Shown here one piece after another: positions 44,847 through 57,548 of a stretch of 64,000 bases of DNA. This DNA is from Clusia tigrina (Eukaryota > Arthropoda > Insecta > Diptera > Clusiidae). Where the stretch lies: the NCBI GenBank assembly GCA_920105625.2, contig OV050030.1, forward strand, positions 89,623,652 through 89,687,651, in the 5' to 3' direction. The notes beneath the pieces were generated by a model. It ran no database searches. It was not told the DNA's origin and saw only the letters and a program-made list of their open reading frames with translations. The position numbers and the translations under genes were made by a program. The number at the start of each line of letters is the position of its first letter. The stretch's first letter is position 1.

Positions 44847-47145
44847 TTTTGGCTTCTTTATCGACTCGCTCGTTGAGATTTATTTTGCTGTGGCCTGGGA
44901 TATAATGAATATATAGTGACTCCATAGTGCTATTTTTAATTTTTGATATTATTTGTGAAGCAATGAAATTATTGGAATTGTGGTTTAGGAGATTTAGTGC
45001 TCCGCTTTTGCTATCTGTAAGTATGGCGATTTTTGTTTGGTTATTTTCAATTGCAAAGTCTACGGCTTTGTCAATGGCCAAGAGTTCCGCTGACATTGAT
45101 GATAGTTTCTTTTTAATATAGAAACTTTTTGTTGAGTTGGAGTTTACATGCAGAAAAGCAGCCCCTGAGAGATCATCTTTGACGGAGCCATCAGTAAAAA
45201 ATATTTCAAAATTATTTGAGTAGAGAAAGTACATTTTTTCTTTGAATAAGGCATTGATGACGGTCTCGTTCCCTTCATTCTTGTTTTTTTGAGTCCCTTT
45301 GAAGAAGTCAAGATCACAATTTAATTTCTTTGTAGAAGGAAGTAGATGTTGGATGATACCAATGTCTGTGAAAATTGTTTTAAATTCTTTGAATATGCAA
45401 CCATAGCTTAATTTTAATCGGTCATTGAGAAATAAAATATTGGTGATTGGAAGATTTAGTGCAAAGCATTTGGCTAACTCCTTCGCAGTGTTCAGTTTTA
45501 ATCTGAATTTTATCGGTAGTACGGCTGCCATATGATATAAGATGTGAATGGGGGTTGAACAGATGAGTCCCATACACCTTCTGAGGTTCGCGTTACAACA
45601 AGTTTGGAGTTTTTTCAATGCTTTTTTATTAATGTTTGCAAAAGTAGATGTCGCATATTCTAGTTTAGCACGAGCAAAAGCTTTGTAAAGATATAAGGCT
45701 TTAATTGGTTGGATGCCAAATTTACAACCGCTGAGTATGTTCAGAAAGTTGTATTTTTGGTTTGTGGCTGAAACTATTTGATTTACGTGTTCCGTTGCTG
45801 CATTATTTGATGTAATGTATCTTCCTAAGTATTTGATTTTCTGTACTTGTTTGATGGTAATATTATTTAGTTGAATGGCTATGTTTTTACTCCTATTGTT
45901 GAAGTGGATGATGTTGGATTTTTGAAAGTTGAAAGAAAGGTCAAGATTTTTACATAGTTGGGCGAAGGTTCGGATTTTCTCCTTTATAATGTGTATAGCA
46001 TTATCCACATTTTTGTGGTGTACAGTGAAGAAGAAATCATCTGCAAATTGGAATATATTGCAGTTGTTATTAGTAATTTGATGGAGAGAGGCTGTATAAA
46101 GGTTGAAGAGAATGGGACTGAGCTCACTGCCTTGGCATACACCTTGATTTGTGTTTAATGCGGCAGTTCCCAGGGTTAGCGTTCTATTTAAAAGAAAATC
46201 GCAGATCCAGTTGATTATTTTGTTATCAAAGTTCATATTATTGAGGATGTTATGAAGTTTATAAATATTAACCCAATCGAAAGCTTTGCTAATATCTAAG
46301 CATATACCCAGTACTTGCACTTTTCGAGATTTTCAATGCATCACATTGTTTATGAGATCATTAATGCACATAGAAGTAGAGTGAAATTTTCTAAATGCGT
46401 AAGATCTAGCTGGGAGTAGGTTATTTTCATCAATATGACTGTCAATTTTAAGTTTCATTAGCCCTTCGGTAATTTTTAGAAAAGTTGGTAGGAGATTTAT
46501 TGGTCTATAATTTTTAATATCTGCAGGGTTCGAGTTCTTCTTGAGTATAGGGATGATTTTAATTATTCTCCATTCTTCTGGTATGTCGCCTTTTTCCCAT
46601 ATTTTTAGAATTACATTGAATATATTAAGCTTTTGATCCATTGTTAGATGCTGAAGGATGTTGTAGGAGATTCCGTCCCATCCAGGGGCTGAATGTGGAT
46701 TTCTTAAATTTAAAAATGTTTCGAACTGTTGGAATGTGGCTAGCGGAGTTGTTGAAAGAATGTTCAAGGTTGAAAGCTGGTTTGTTAGGGGTGTGGTGCT
46801 TGGTGATTGGATAGAGATTTGTTGGAGGAATTCATAGTTCAGCTCCTTTGTGAAGGAATTGCCAACTTTCTTCTCCTGTTCATACTTTTTCACTCTGTTG
46901 ATCATACCCCACCAATCCTGTATTGAAGGAGGGTTGGACAGGTCTTCTATTAACGTTTGGAAATTTGTCCTTTTAATTTTCACTAAATGCCTGGTTAGAG
47001 CTTCCTGTGCTTCATTAAGTTGGATGCAGTCTTCGAATTTTTTGGTAGTATAATATTTAAGTCGGGTAGCATTGCGAATCCTTATAAGTCTGTTTCGGAA
47101 TTCCTTTAATATGTAAAAAAAAAATATTTTCTCTACTGTCTTCAA
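44779..47145 (-). pseudogene. I-clade RT and RNase H
   Basis: The 47145-46333 frame has NLRNPHSAPGWDGISYNILQ, IPEEWRIIKIIPILKK, NYRPINLLPTFLK and a SYAFRKFHSTSMC turn. The 46320-44779 frame has GICLDISKAFDWVN, GVCQGSELSPILFNLY, QFADDFFFTVHH (active site FADD intact), a thumb, and RNase H with FFTDGSVKDD, MSAELLAIDKAVDFA, AILTDSKSG and YIPGHSKI. One frameshift lies at about 46325. A 19-20 bp tandem duplication near 44812-44850 shifts the end. Confidence 0.92.
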
Positions 47146-47242
47146 TAGTGCTTAATAAGCAGATTTTTATTACGACAATTTTACTTGGCCGCGTTTAAGT
47201 GGCACACTTCCACTGGTATTGACTTTGAACGCCAGAACCGTG

Positions 47243-48272
47243 CTATTTGATATACTTACGCGGCATCAGTTTGTTTACGTTATTATTTCGAAATGTTGAC
47301 GTTGTTATTCTTGTGTTTACACTTGTAAAACACTGCCAACACATTCTTGTATGGAATAATTTCAACAAATTATTATGCAGTTTTTTATTCTTGCCCTTAA
47401 TCGTTACAACCGTTGTAACTGGGCTTCGGATCTCTGCTACTACATACGGACCTATCCACACAGATGAGAATTTGTTCCTCCTAGCCTGATTCTTCATTAG
47501 TACTTGATCACCCACGTTAAAAGCGACTGGGTTTAGTACCTTGTTATAATCTTCCCTGGCTACTCGTTTAGCACAATCCTGGTTTTCTCTGACCAACTTG
47601 TGCGCTCGCTGTAGCTGATACTTTTGCACTTTATTCGGGTCATCAGCATAGTACACTGGCGCACATTTGCGCTTCAGATTTGCTGGCATGTTGAAATCAA
47701 ACCCTGGCATGTTGAAAACAAACGGAGTTTGCTTCGTTGATACATGTACCGTATTATTGTGCACATGCATTGCAGTAGTCAACCATTGATCCCAATTCGA
47801 GCCGTCTTCCTTGGCAACACTGCAAGTACTCAGCCAGAGGTCGATGACTACGTTCCAATGAGCCATTCGCCTGTGGATGATATGGTGTTATGTGCAACTT
47901 CTTGATTCCCAGCATTTTACAAGTTTCTGAGAATAGTTTCGATACAAAATTGGAACCATTGTCGGTTATCAAAACCTTAGGTATGTTGTATCGTGCTATA
48001 ATTTCATCAAAGAATGCTTTGGCTACCGTACCTGCTTCCGCATCGGGTATAGCCACGCACGCCATATACTTTGAGAAATAATCTTGGAACGTCAAAATGT
48101 ATTTATTTCCCGAAACTGTCTCAGGTAAAATACCTACAATATCCATATGAACCTTATCAAATGGTTGTTTTGGTGTGTCAGTTATCACCATTGGCATCTT
48201 TGTTAGCCTTGAACTCTTATTGGCCTGACATTTCGGGCAACTCTTTATATATTTTTTTATGTCCTTGAGCAT
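47243..48272 (-). pseudogene. 412-like integrase
   Basis: 48272-47754 gives CPKCQANKSS (zinc), KVHMDIVGILPE, ITDNGSNFVSKLF and NGSLERSHRPL, so the Asp-Asp-Glu triad is intact. After one frame change near 47800, 47866-47243 gives the C-terminal part with NVGDQVLMKNQARRNKFSSV and ends at PRKYIK. A 21-bp in-frame tandem duplication (47681-47722) repeats FNMP-type residues. Confidence 0.9.
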
Positions 48273-48379
48273 ACCTTTCCATCCCTATACTCGCCTAATT
48301 CTGTCATGAGTTTTCCAAAATCCCTGGTGTCCACCTAGAGGTGAATCATGGAAACCCTTTAACACAGCCTGGATATCCT

Positions 48380-49448
48380 TTATATCCTCCAGCCATTCCA
48401 CACTACTGGCTCTTTGTTCATTAGCAGCGTAACCCGCATTGATAACTTGTTTCTGAACCTGGCTAGCCTAGACGTTTGGTCTTTCAAATTGGCTATGCCT
48501 CTCAACGGCTGGTGATCAGTGTATATCTCAAATGGGCGTCCTAGCAAATATGCCCTAAAATTCTTCGTAGCCCACACTATGGCTAGAAATTCCTTTTCTA
48601 TTGTGGAGTATCTTTTCTCCGTATCGCTAAGCGCTCTGCTTGCGAATGCTATTGGTCGGTCATTACCGACTTCCCCTTGTGACAATACTGCCCCTAATGC
48701 TTCATTGCTAGCATCAGTGGTCAACAAAAAAGTTTGCTCAAAGTCGGGGTACGCCAAAATCGGTGGCGAGCTAATAATTTCTGTTAGCCTCTCGAATGCT
48801 TGCTGACATCTCTCTGTCCATTCGAACTTTGCTTCTTTTCGTAGCAACTTGTTAATTGGCAACGCAATTCCGGCTAGTCCTTCCACGAACTTTCTATAAT
48901 AGTTCACTAGTCCTAGGAATGCTTGCACTTCCTTTCTGTTTCTCGGAATCGCTAGATTTTTAACGCATTCCACCTTCTGCGGGTCTGGCAGTGCTCCTGC
49001 CTCTGAGCAACGATGGCCTAAATAAACCACATCTCTTCGCAAAAATTGACACTTCTCGGTGTTCAATTTCAAATTGTGTTCTCGGAATTTCTGGAGCACC
49101 TTGCACAAGCGTTGCGAATGCTGCTGCAAGTTCTTCCCATAAATCACAATATCATCGAGATACACAAAACAATCTAACCCTTGTAAGCCTGTTAGCACAT
49201 GGTTCATTAGCCGGTGCTCCTGTTAATCCAAACGGCATTCTATTGAACTCATAATGGCCTAAACCGGTGCTGAACGCGGTTTTCTGCTTATCTTGGGTAT
49301 CCACCAGAACTTGGTGGTAGCCACTCGCTAAATCAAGTGTAGAAAAATATCTACTGTGTCCCAATTGATCCAGTATCTCTTCTATCCTTGGTATCGGGAA
49401 CACCTGCTTGATAGTGGCGTCATTCAATTTCCTAAAATCAACGACCAT
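48380..49448 (-). pseudogene. 412-like RT core and RNase H
   Basis: Frames 49448-49152 and 49207-48380 give VVDFRKLNDATIKQVFPIPR, FSTLDLASGYHQVLV, MPFGLTGAPA, then FVYLDDIVIYG (intact YLDD), NTEKCQFLRRDVVYLGH, and RNase H TTDASNEALGAVLSQ, EKEFLAIVWATKNFRAYLLG and YTDHQPL. A small frame change lies near 49200. Confidence 0.92.
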
Positions 49449-50512
49449 TCACCTCCCTTCTTTGGTACCAAAATTATTGGTGAGTTCCAAGGCGAGATAC
49501 TCGGTGAAATTATGTTATCTTTCAACATCCCTTCCACTTGCCTGTTTACCTCATCTTTGTGAGCCTGTGGCAATCTGTACTGTTTCTGGTTAATTGGTGC
49601 TTGATCCATCCTAGTAGGTATTTCATGCTCTACCTCTGGTGTATACGTTAACTGGTCTCCTTCCAGCAAAAATATGTCATGGAATGACGCACAAATGGCT
49701 TCTATTGATACCGTCTCTTCTGAATTTACGCTTGGGTCTAACTTCAGTGATTCTAGCACTCTCTCCATTCTTTTTCTTATATCAACATGTTTAATCTGAT
49801 TTACCGATCTATAATTCGGTTCCTTAAAATTATCATAACTAGTGAACTTAGGCCAAAAATCCTCATCCATCAAGTAGTCCTTTTCCGATGCGTTGAGTAC
49901 GCAAGCGTACACCTTACCCTTGTCAACGTGCGTTATGGTCTCCCCCATATATACGCCCTCCGCTAGCTGCTGCTTGTGTAAAACAACAGTCCTAAGTTTC
50001 GTATTTACATGCATAGTAACTACTCTGGTTGACCTTGCATTTACTACCTCCCTACCATTCTTAACCTTACTCACGGCTCCTTCCTGCCATGACTTTAATG
50101 GAAAAGTAAGGATTCTATGCTTATTGTTATCATAGAATGATAACTGCCTGTCGAGCGCATCCAGTATGGTGCGTCCCCAAAGATTATCGCGGCCAATTAT
50201 CCCATCAGCCGGGATACATTTCCTATCCACTTCCACTGCGTGCACTCTAAAACTCATACCCTTAACTCCACTGTGCCCTATACTGAGCGACCCTAATGTC
50301 CTAATGCACCCTCCAAACGCTCCGTTAAGCGTTCTTAAGTCCATTTGATTAATGTCTAGCCCCTTCCGTAAAACACTAGATTTTACGAGGCTAGTGTCCG
50401 CCCCTGAATCTACTAATAGCACTAGCTTTCCACTCGCTGCCTCCTCGCAGGGTATCTCGATGAAGGCATCAAATATCCTGCTCATAGCGAAGCAACCTCC
50501 TTTTGTTCCCAA
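49424..50512 (-). pseudogene. 412-like protease and RT N-terminus
   Basis: The protease motif LLVDSGADTSLV is near 50420, followed by a long linker and the tether EHEIPTRMDQAPINQKQYRL, then DNIISPSISPWNSPIILVPK. The frame runs off at KKGGEWS because of a one-base shift just before the RT core. Confidence 0.88.
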
Positions 50513-50599
50513 TATGGACGTGTATCCACTTCCTAACTCTTCGTGATACTGGAGAGCCTTTTGCTCCTCCTTCTCCTGGACTGTAGTTTCTACATTACT

Positions 50600-52406
50600 A
50601 GTCCCACTTACTTCCGGCCTTATTATTACTTCCTTTCTTTTGGCTTTCCAGTCTATTGGCTTCGACTGGGCCGCTGGAAGTTTCCCTGGTTCCTTTGTTG
50701 GGATTGTCTATCCCTGCATCCCGCTGCCCGATGTCCCATCTGTCCACATGAGAAGCATCTTAACCCCTGTTTGGTGTTGCTTATCCTTTGTTCACTACTG
50801 GAATCCCAGTTTGGTCGCTGCCGACCAGTTCCAGTTTTGAAAGGAATTCTTCCTTGGTTAATTCCTTCTGTTGAATTAACTCGGCGACTACTGAAGTTAC
50901 CCCTGCTGTCCCTCAAGGGTGGAACCGGGCGCCTCGTAGCTGGCTGCCTTCTACTTTGACCCCATTTAGTGTCTACTTGGCACTGTCTACTTGCCTCATG
51001 ACCGTAAGTTTGGCACTCCATACAGTAGGGCGTGTTTTCCCGTGTAACGCATTCATCCCTTGTGTGCCCTGGCTTATCACAGAATGAGCAAATGGGTTTC
51101 CTTGGCTGGAACCTCCCAACCAGGAATTCCTGGTCTCTTTGTTGCGGAAATTGGCCCATCAATCTACCGACTCCACATCTGTTTTGCTGCTGTACTGTTC
51201 CTACCTCTGCAGGAGCATCAGTCCAGCAGATTCCACCTGTTGTCGTTCGCTGTTGTATTGCTGCTTCAGCTAAAGAGACCGCCTCCACTAACTCTGCCAT
51301 ACTCCTCGGCGTGAGAGTAAGAGTCCAAATTCACTTCTCCCGGATCTGAGAGGTAATTTTCCAGTGACGGACTCAAACTTATTAGTCTTCGATCGTTTGT
51401 TCGTACTGGCGAAATATTGTCCCCAGTATCGAGACTTTGCTGCACTGTTACTGCTTCCGGCTCCTCTGGCGGATATCCCTGATGTTCGTTATTTATCGGG
51501 CTTCCCGGAGAAAAAGGCTCGACACCGACTTCAGATGCGCCAAACAAAAATTCCGCTTGCTTTTCTTCTTATCCCTTCTGGTGTTAAATACTCCGGCCAG
51601 CGAACTTCAGGAGGCAATGTCAATACTGTCTGTGTAAATCCAGCCGATGCTGATTTTGATCTCTCCTTTTTATGTGGGTTGCTATTGGTCGCCCGTCCTC
51701 TTTTCAATCCTGCACACTCCTTCTCCAACAGCGCTTCTGCTACCTCTGTTTCCGACAATCTCTGAGAAAGTTCCTTTACCTTATTCTCAAGGTACTTTTT
51801 TTGTGCTTTCCAATCTTCTGCTTTCTTATGAAAACTGAACAACTTTTCTTCTGTTCTTTTTTGAATTGCCGTTAAGGCTTGATCCGCTACTTCTAATGGT
51901 GACACAGCCCCTCCGGCATTCGCCTGCTTCCACAATTCCTGAGCTTCTTCCCTGCTCGTACTCGCTTCGAACTGGTCAATTATTTTCCCAGTAAACAGTT
52001 CCATCTCTGACTGCATTGATTTCAATCTGTTCCTTACTTCCTCGTCTGGCGAAACCAAACTCACTGTTTGTTGCCCTAGTCCTTCTAATTCAGAACTAAA
52101 TGAATCTGCCCATTCGTTGACCAGACTATTTATGTAGTCTGCGTAATTTTCTGCAAAATATTTTCCCTTGCCGTACTCAACTGCGGGAGGCAACAACAGT
52201 CCGTGATTATTGTTGAACTCTCTCGCTAGATTTTGCAACTGAGTTATTCGCTTGCGGTAATACACGTTGTCCTTACGTAAACTGCCGTCTTTCTTAAAAT
52301 TACGGACCAATTTTTCAATCGTTTCGCCAATTTCCTCCTGCCTCAGCAGTAATCCTTGCGCTTCCTTCGTCATATCCCAAATGCCAGAACAGATGGCGTA
52401 TCCCAA
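50600..52406 (-). pseudogene. 412-like gag with three zinc knuckles
   Basis: The 52406-51531 frame is a long helical region (a matrix/capsid-like coiled coil: LLRQEEIGETIEKLVRNF, AEDWKAQKKYLENKVKEL). After a shift, 51547-51266 gives PPEEPEAVTVQQSLDTGDN. The 51300-50653 frame carries knuckles CSFCDKPGHTRDEC, CMECQTYGHEASRQC and CFSCGQMGHRAAGC. Two or three frame changes interrupt it. Gag forms the particle and the knuckles bind RNA. Confidence 0.85.
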
Positions 52407-53216
52407 TTACAAATAAAAATCCAATATTTGTTAAAACTTGTTACAATATTTTATTCGATCTTACTTAATGATTCAAAACAGAGTTATTTAAAAAAAAACA
52501 TTCCACCGTAAATTCTATCTTTATACACATATTCTGCTATACTTGTTTTCCATCATAAAGTTCCGCTGTCTACCGGCGTCCATTAAGTCCTTCCCTCAGT
52601 GCAAATTGGTCCTTGACTTCCTCACAGATAGTCCTTGATTTCCTCTCACCATCTTTAATACTCCAAAAATCCATGGAAAAGGCCATATATTTGTAAAAAC
52701 CGAAATTGTATTTACAGGCAAAAGTGTCTTGATTCATTCCCGGAAATTTGAATCCATATTTAAAAATAAACCCGTAGCGTATGCGCAACGTAATAAAAAA
52801 TTTATATTATTCCTAATATCCTAAGCTCATGGTATTTCATTGTGTAAAAAAGTGAAAAAATGTGTATCCAAATATATCCCTACCGACAAACAAACACAAA
52901 ACCCCTACCAAAAAAATCCTCACAGCTAGGATGAACATACATAGACCGTCCGATCATACTGACGGTTTATGGTTGCCATTCAAAGCTGCGTGCCACAGCG
53001 CAAATGCGCCTGTAGGTTGCAACTTCTTTGACCAGCGCTACGGCGCCTTCAGGGTCGCGTCTTAGATTAAGCTATTATACACTCTACTCACCCAAATTTT
53101 TTTCGGTGTCATCTTTATTCCACAGTGTCCTTAGATGAGGTCCTTCGAATTCGTTGCAGGATGCCTCTCTGCTTCAGGGTTCCTTGCCCTGGGATTACTC
53201 CAATAGGTCCTTTAGA
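52407..53216 (-). other. Leader of the 412-like element
   Basis: About 800 bp between PBS and gag, with a 72-codon open frame (52788-52570) of no recognised similarity. It should contain the packaging signal. Confidence 0.5.
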
Positions 53217-53228
53217 CCGGCTGCGCCA
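53217..53228 (-). other. Primer-binding site of the 412-like element
   Basis: TGGCGCAGCCGG, three bases after the LTR end on the minus strand. It has the TGGCGCAG form seen also at 6401. Confidence 0.7.
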
Positions 53229-53231
53229 AAA

Positions 53232-53658
53232 TGTTGGGGTATTGTCCTTGTTTGACGGGGGACGTCCTTCTGCTGCGTGCGTGCATCTGAAAAGCCTAAA
53301 CCACTTCGTTAAATAATCACTGCACTCTTTTTACGTTTAAAATAACCAGCCTTTATTACTTAGAATATGTTAATTGGTGTCAGTTGGTCAAGCCAACTGA
53401 ACTACGCCAATCTGAAATGTTGATGGTGCATTCTAACTTTGAATGCCCTTCGGTGGCTCGACTGCAAAACTGTAGCACCCTAAAAGTTTACATAATATGT
53501 ATTACATAGGTAATATTAATTCTAAATACTCGCACCCTAAAAATATGTGCTTTCTTATGTAACTTTAGCACATGCTTATCACACAGAATGTGTGGCATCT
53601 GTCAGGAGTCGATGCTGTGAGACACTACGCGCAGGCAGCTTGATTCTAGCTCACAACA
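53232..53658 (-). repeat. 5' LTR of the 412-like element
   Basis: On the minus strand it starts TGTTGTGAGCTAGAATC (53658) and ends ACCCCAACA at 53232, giving TG...CA ends and a 427-bp length. The left edge is supported by the PBS; the right edge is inferred from TGTTG and is less certain. Confidence 0.6.
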
Positions 53659-53688
53659 GTTGTATCCAATGTGGTCCTGGGCCGATAA

Positions 53689-55188
53689 TTATAATGTTAA
53701 AGGTTCCCCTATCAACAAATGACCAGGCGTGAGTGCTGCTAAGTCGTTTGGATCCGATGATAAAGGAGTTATTGGGCGAGAATTTAGGATTGCCTCAGCT
53801 TCCACTATCACAGTCTCCATTTCTTCATACGTTAAGGCCGCTGCAGCTAATGTTGACTGTAGTGAATGTTTAGCGGATTTGACTGCTGCTTCCCATAAAC
53901 CGCCAACATGTGGGGCGCGGGGTGAAATGAATGAAAATTTGATGTGCTTCTTACTACATTCGCTGATAATGTGCAGCTCAGCGTCCTTAGCTAGGATAAC
54001 TTTTTGTAATTCGTACATAAGATTTTTTGTGCCAACAAAGTTAGTGGCATTGTCACAGTAGATTTTCTTGCAGTGTCCTCGTCGTCCTATAAAACGCCTT
54101 AGGGCTCCAATTAAGGCCTCTGTTGTTAAATCACTGACTATTTCCATATGTACGGCCTTGGTAGAGAAGCAACAGAATACAGCTACGTATGCCTTAAGTG
54201 GCCGCTTCCCGCGCAGCTTGAAGTGTGTGTAGATTGGTCCAAAGAAGTCGACGCCGGAAATTATGAACGGTCTGGCCGTATGCACTCTGTCCTTAGGAAG
54301 GTTTCCCATTATTTGTTGTAGCATTACATGTTTCATTCTTACGCATCTCACGCAGCCCTGAATTACTGACCTGGCTAACACCTTTACCTTGATTGGCCAA
54401 TATCTTTGCCTGACGATGGATATTAATGTCTGCGCGCCGGCGTGAAGATGTAGTTTATGTAGATCACTTAACAGGAGTTTGGTTAATGTATGACGGTAAG
54501 GCAAGAGCATTGGGTGTTTGGCGTCGTAGATAAGGCTGGATGACTTTAACCGCCCCCCTACTCTGAGAATTCCATTTGTGCCAACGAACGGGGAAAGAGA
54601 GCTGAATGAGCTATTGTTACTCACTGTCGAATATTCCGCTAATTGTGTGAATTCCTTGTTAAATTCTTGCTGCTGCATTAGCCTTACAATTGCTATTAGA
54701 GCACCTTCCTGTTCATCTGCAGTAGGGCAAGTTGAATCGAATCTTTCATCCCTTTTGAATCTTTTGAAGCGTTGTATGAATGCTGCAATCCTTTGCAAGC
54801 GGTGGAAAGAGTTACCATGATTGATGCTTGACAAGTGGTTAGATTCTTTGGTGGTCGTTGCTACTGCAGACCCCAATACTATTGATTCCTTGGCCTGACG
54901 TAGTTCTAATTCGCATTTTCCTAGAGCTGGTTGAAGTGGCCAGATTGTGATCGATCCATGAAAAAAACCGGGCCCGTAGAACCAGAAACTGTTATTAATC
55001 AACTTCCCTGGAGTCAGTCCTTTTGATATTAGATCTGCTCGGTTGTCTTTTGATCGGACATGGCGCCATTGTCTTGGAGATGACCATCGTTGAAATGAAG
55101 AGATTCGATTGGCGATAAATGTATGATAATGTGCTGAGTCAGCATTGATCCAGCCGAGGACTGCTGTGGAATCTGACCAATAGAACAC
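53689..55188 (-). pseudogene. BEL RNase H end and integrase
   Basis: A 499-codon frame runs [30 protein letters not shown], the zinc part [20 protein letters not shown] with CVRCVRMKH, and the core: [11 protein letters not shown] (Asp), [12 protein letters not shown] (Asp), [14 protein letters not shown] (Glu), ending [10 protein letters not shown]. The catalytic triad is complete. The DUF5641-like tail is cut off at about 53700. Confidence 0.93.
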
Positions 55189-56154
55189 TTCAGCATCGAG
55201 GAATGTTGCTCCTTGTTTAGCTTCTGCATTAATTCTACCGCAAGTTTAGCAGCGCAAAGTGTAGGCAGCGTAATTTGTTTTGTAGGAGCTACTCTAGATT
55301 TTGCGCAAATGGATCGTACTATGATGGTATCGTGGACATCTGATGATCGGTTATATGCCACTGCACCATAGGCCCGCTCTGATGCATCTGCGAACATATG
55401 TATTTGGGGATTTTTGGGTGATGCTCCACTAAATATGTATCGTGGGACACTGATATTTTGTAGTTCCCTTAATTCAGTGCGGAACTGTAGCCACGTTGTA
55501 TGAAGATTTTGTGGCAAGGATGCAACCCAGTCTACGTTGAGCTTCCAGAGTGCTTGAAGAAATATTTTGGCTGTGACGGCGGCTGGTGAAATGAATCCAA
55601 GAGGGTCAAAAAGCCTAGATATGTCAGACAGCGTACTGCGTTTTGTGATTTTTCTTGCTTCTGTAGTAACTATCTTGAGAGTGAATGTATCGCTTATTGG
55701 TTGCCAGATAAGTCCCATTGTCTTAATGCTGTCCTTTCCGGGTTGACTACAGTTTAACGCTAGCTCTTGATCACTAGGCGGAACATTTTTTAACAGATGG
55801 TGGTGGTTGGCGCACCACTTCCGTAACTTAAATCCTGCTGATCCAAGCATATTTTGTAACTGTGTTTGAATGTCGACTGCTGCAGATAATGTATTGGCTC
55901 CACTCAGTGCATCGTCTACGTAGAAGTTACAATTGATTGCTACTGCTGCTAAGGAAAATTTGTGAGCTTGTTGGACTGCTAGTGTCCGCAATGTTTTAAT
56001 GGCCAGGTATGGAGCCACTGATGTGCCATATGTGCCTGTAGCTAGCTGGTAACATTTTTACGGCTGCGACGAGTCTTCTCTCCACCAGATAAGCTGGTAC
56101 TTCCGATCCTCATTAGCAACCCAAATTTGCCGATACATTATCAGCGGTGAAGGC
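55029..56154 (-). pseudogene. BEL RT C-terminal part and RNase H
   Basis: After the LTR the frame resumes with MYRQIWVANEDRKYQLIWWR; one missing base and a TAA near 56055 are followed by TYGTSVAPYLAIKTL, FYVDDALSGANTL (intact YVDD), KLRKWCANHHHLL, FDPLGFISPAAVTAKIFLQA, IHMFADASERAYGAVAY and [16 protein letters not shown]. The RNase H continues in the next frame (55188 leftward: [13 protein letters not shown]). Confidence 0.9.
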
Positions 56155-57548
56155 TGTAAGAACCAAAATCTTCTGTGGGAAATTTTGGCCCACACCACAG
56201 GTGACAGAGTCGCTATATACACACAAACACCATGAATAACAGACCGAATAATTGCATCTTGGAAACGCCCACAATGCCAAGCGAAACAACTGCAGTGAGA
56301 ACCTAACGAAAAGAACTACAAGCATTGTAACCAATTAGCGCGGCCGTGGTAGGAGCGCAGATCAGCAGCAGCATATTAGACCAGTTGGAATAATAGCAAT
56401 TACAACAAAAAACCCGACCACCACAGCCAACGATCTTGCCAATCAGCGCTATGCTTGCGAAGAGCGAGGAAAAACACAGCGACGAGGAATACAACAAATA
56501 CATGCAGGACAAGAGAAGGTGAGTGCACGAACTCAGCGGTGGAATTTGCAGAGTGCGCTCGCTCGGAAATCTTACACCAACAACACGAAGAAACGAGAGC
56601 GAAACACAAGAGGGACAACGACAGAGCAACCACCACGCCAACGACCAGCACGTACAAAGCAGAAGGAGGAATACAAATGAAATGCTGGTTGTCAGTTAAA
56701 TTAAATATTTAACAACAACACCACTACAGGATTCCGGACAGCGCTGCTGGCAGGCAACAATACTGCAGGCTAACCAGGGACCGTTGGAGTGAGGTGGCTG
56801 ACCGCCAGAAGTTGAAGGTGGCCCAAGGGCAAAATACTACAACAACAACAAGCCTGACTGCAACAACAACAAGCCTGCCACAACAACAACAATCGACTAC
56901 TGGCCAACGGAAGTAAAGTCACACAACGGTGGCCTGCCAATAACAAGATGTGTCAGCCGCTGCGACCTGGGACTATATAAACCACGTAGCCCAGGCAGCA
57001 GACCTCTTCGTCGATCACCAGCATCCTGACTAGCAACAGCTCTACAAAGTACAATACGAACACAGAAAGCTTAGCGAGAACATCTGGTTTTTAATCGTTT
57101 TCTCGCTAAGCCATACACAGACAGAGACTACAGGGATTCAGTGAGAGCCTCTGGTTTTTAATCGTTCTCCCACTGAATCACTGAGACACATACGCAACCG
57201 AGACTTAGGGACTTAGGGGGAACCTCTTGTTCTTTAATCGTTTTCCCACTAAGTCATACCGAGACCATAGGTACTCAGTGAGAGTCTCTGGTTTTTAATC
57301 GTTCTCCCACTGAGTCACAGAGACACATACTTACCGGGACGTCGAGACAGGAAAACAAGTATACATTAAACAAGTTATTTATACAAATATAGAGTTAAGG
57401 AAATATAATTGTTTCGAGCAAGAGTTCACAATCATTATATTAAATAAATACGCTATTATTAATATAACGCGCAGGATTTTTATATTTTTCTGTATACGAC
57501 CCCTGGAGCCACTGAGTTTTACCCCAGCTATAAAAAAGAGTCGTTACA
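56155..57548 (+). mobile_element. Solo LTR B (1394 bp) with AGGC target duplication
   Basis: It begins TGTAAGAACC and ends GAGTCGTTACA, with AGGC at 56151-56154 and 57549-57552. It interrupts BEL RT and has no coding domain. Its last about 55 bases match those of solo LTR A. A CTATATAAACC box near 56974, AATAAA near 57446 and CAA-rich repeats (56820-56895) are the same kind of parts as in LTR A. Plus orientation is inferred from these signals. Confidence 0.87.
57069..57315. repeat. Tandem array of four hairpins in solo LTR B
   Basis: Stems: GCTTAGCGAGAA with TTCTCGCTAAGC (57069-57111); GATTCAGTG with CACTGAATC (57135-57179); GACTTAG with CTAAGTC (57210-57255); ACTCAGTG with CACTGAGT (57273-57315). 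The last three each have one mismatch and then three to five more pairs. Each loop of 19-20 nt is nearly the same (TCTGGTTTTTAATCGTT core). Confidence 0.9.

Larger units (their letters stand above)
44376..47150 (-). mobile_element. I-clade LINE, 5'-truncated, lightly damaged
   Basis: The RT start (47145), RT core, RNase H and zinc-finger tail are nearly complete, but endonuclease and ORF1 are absent. The break at about 47150 is next to the 3' part of the 412-like element. The 3' end may extend to the A/T-rich tract at 44240-44295. Confidence 0.85.
47243..53658 (-). mobile_element. 412/mdg1-like Gypsy LTR retrotransposon, 3' LTR missing
   Basis: Right to left: 5' LTR (53658-53232), PBS (53228-53219), leader, gag with zinc knuckles (52406-50600), protease and RT (50512-48380) and integrase (48272-47243). 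The 3' end stops about 90 bp after pol, where the I-clade LINE begins, so the 3' LTR is lost or lies elsewhere. Catalytic motifs of protease, RT and integrase are kept, with few frame changes, so this is among the younger copies here. Confidence 0.88.
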
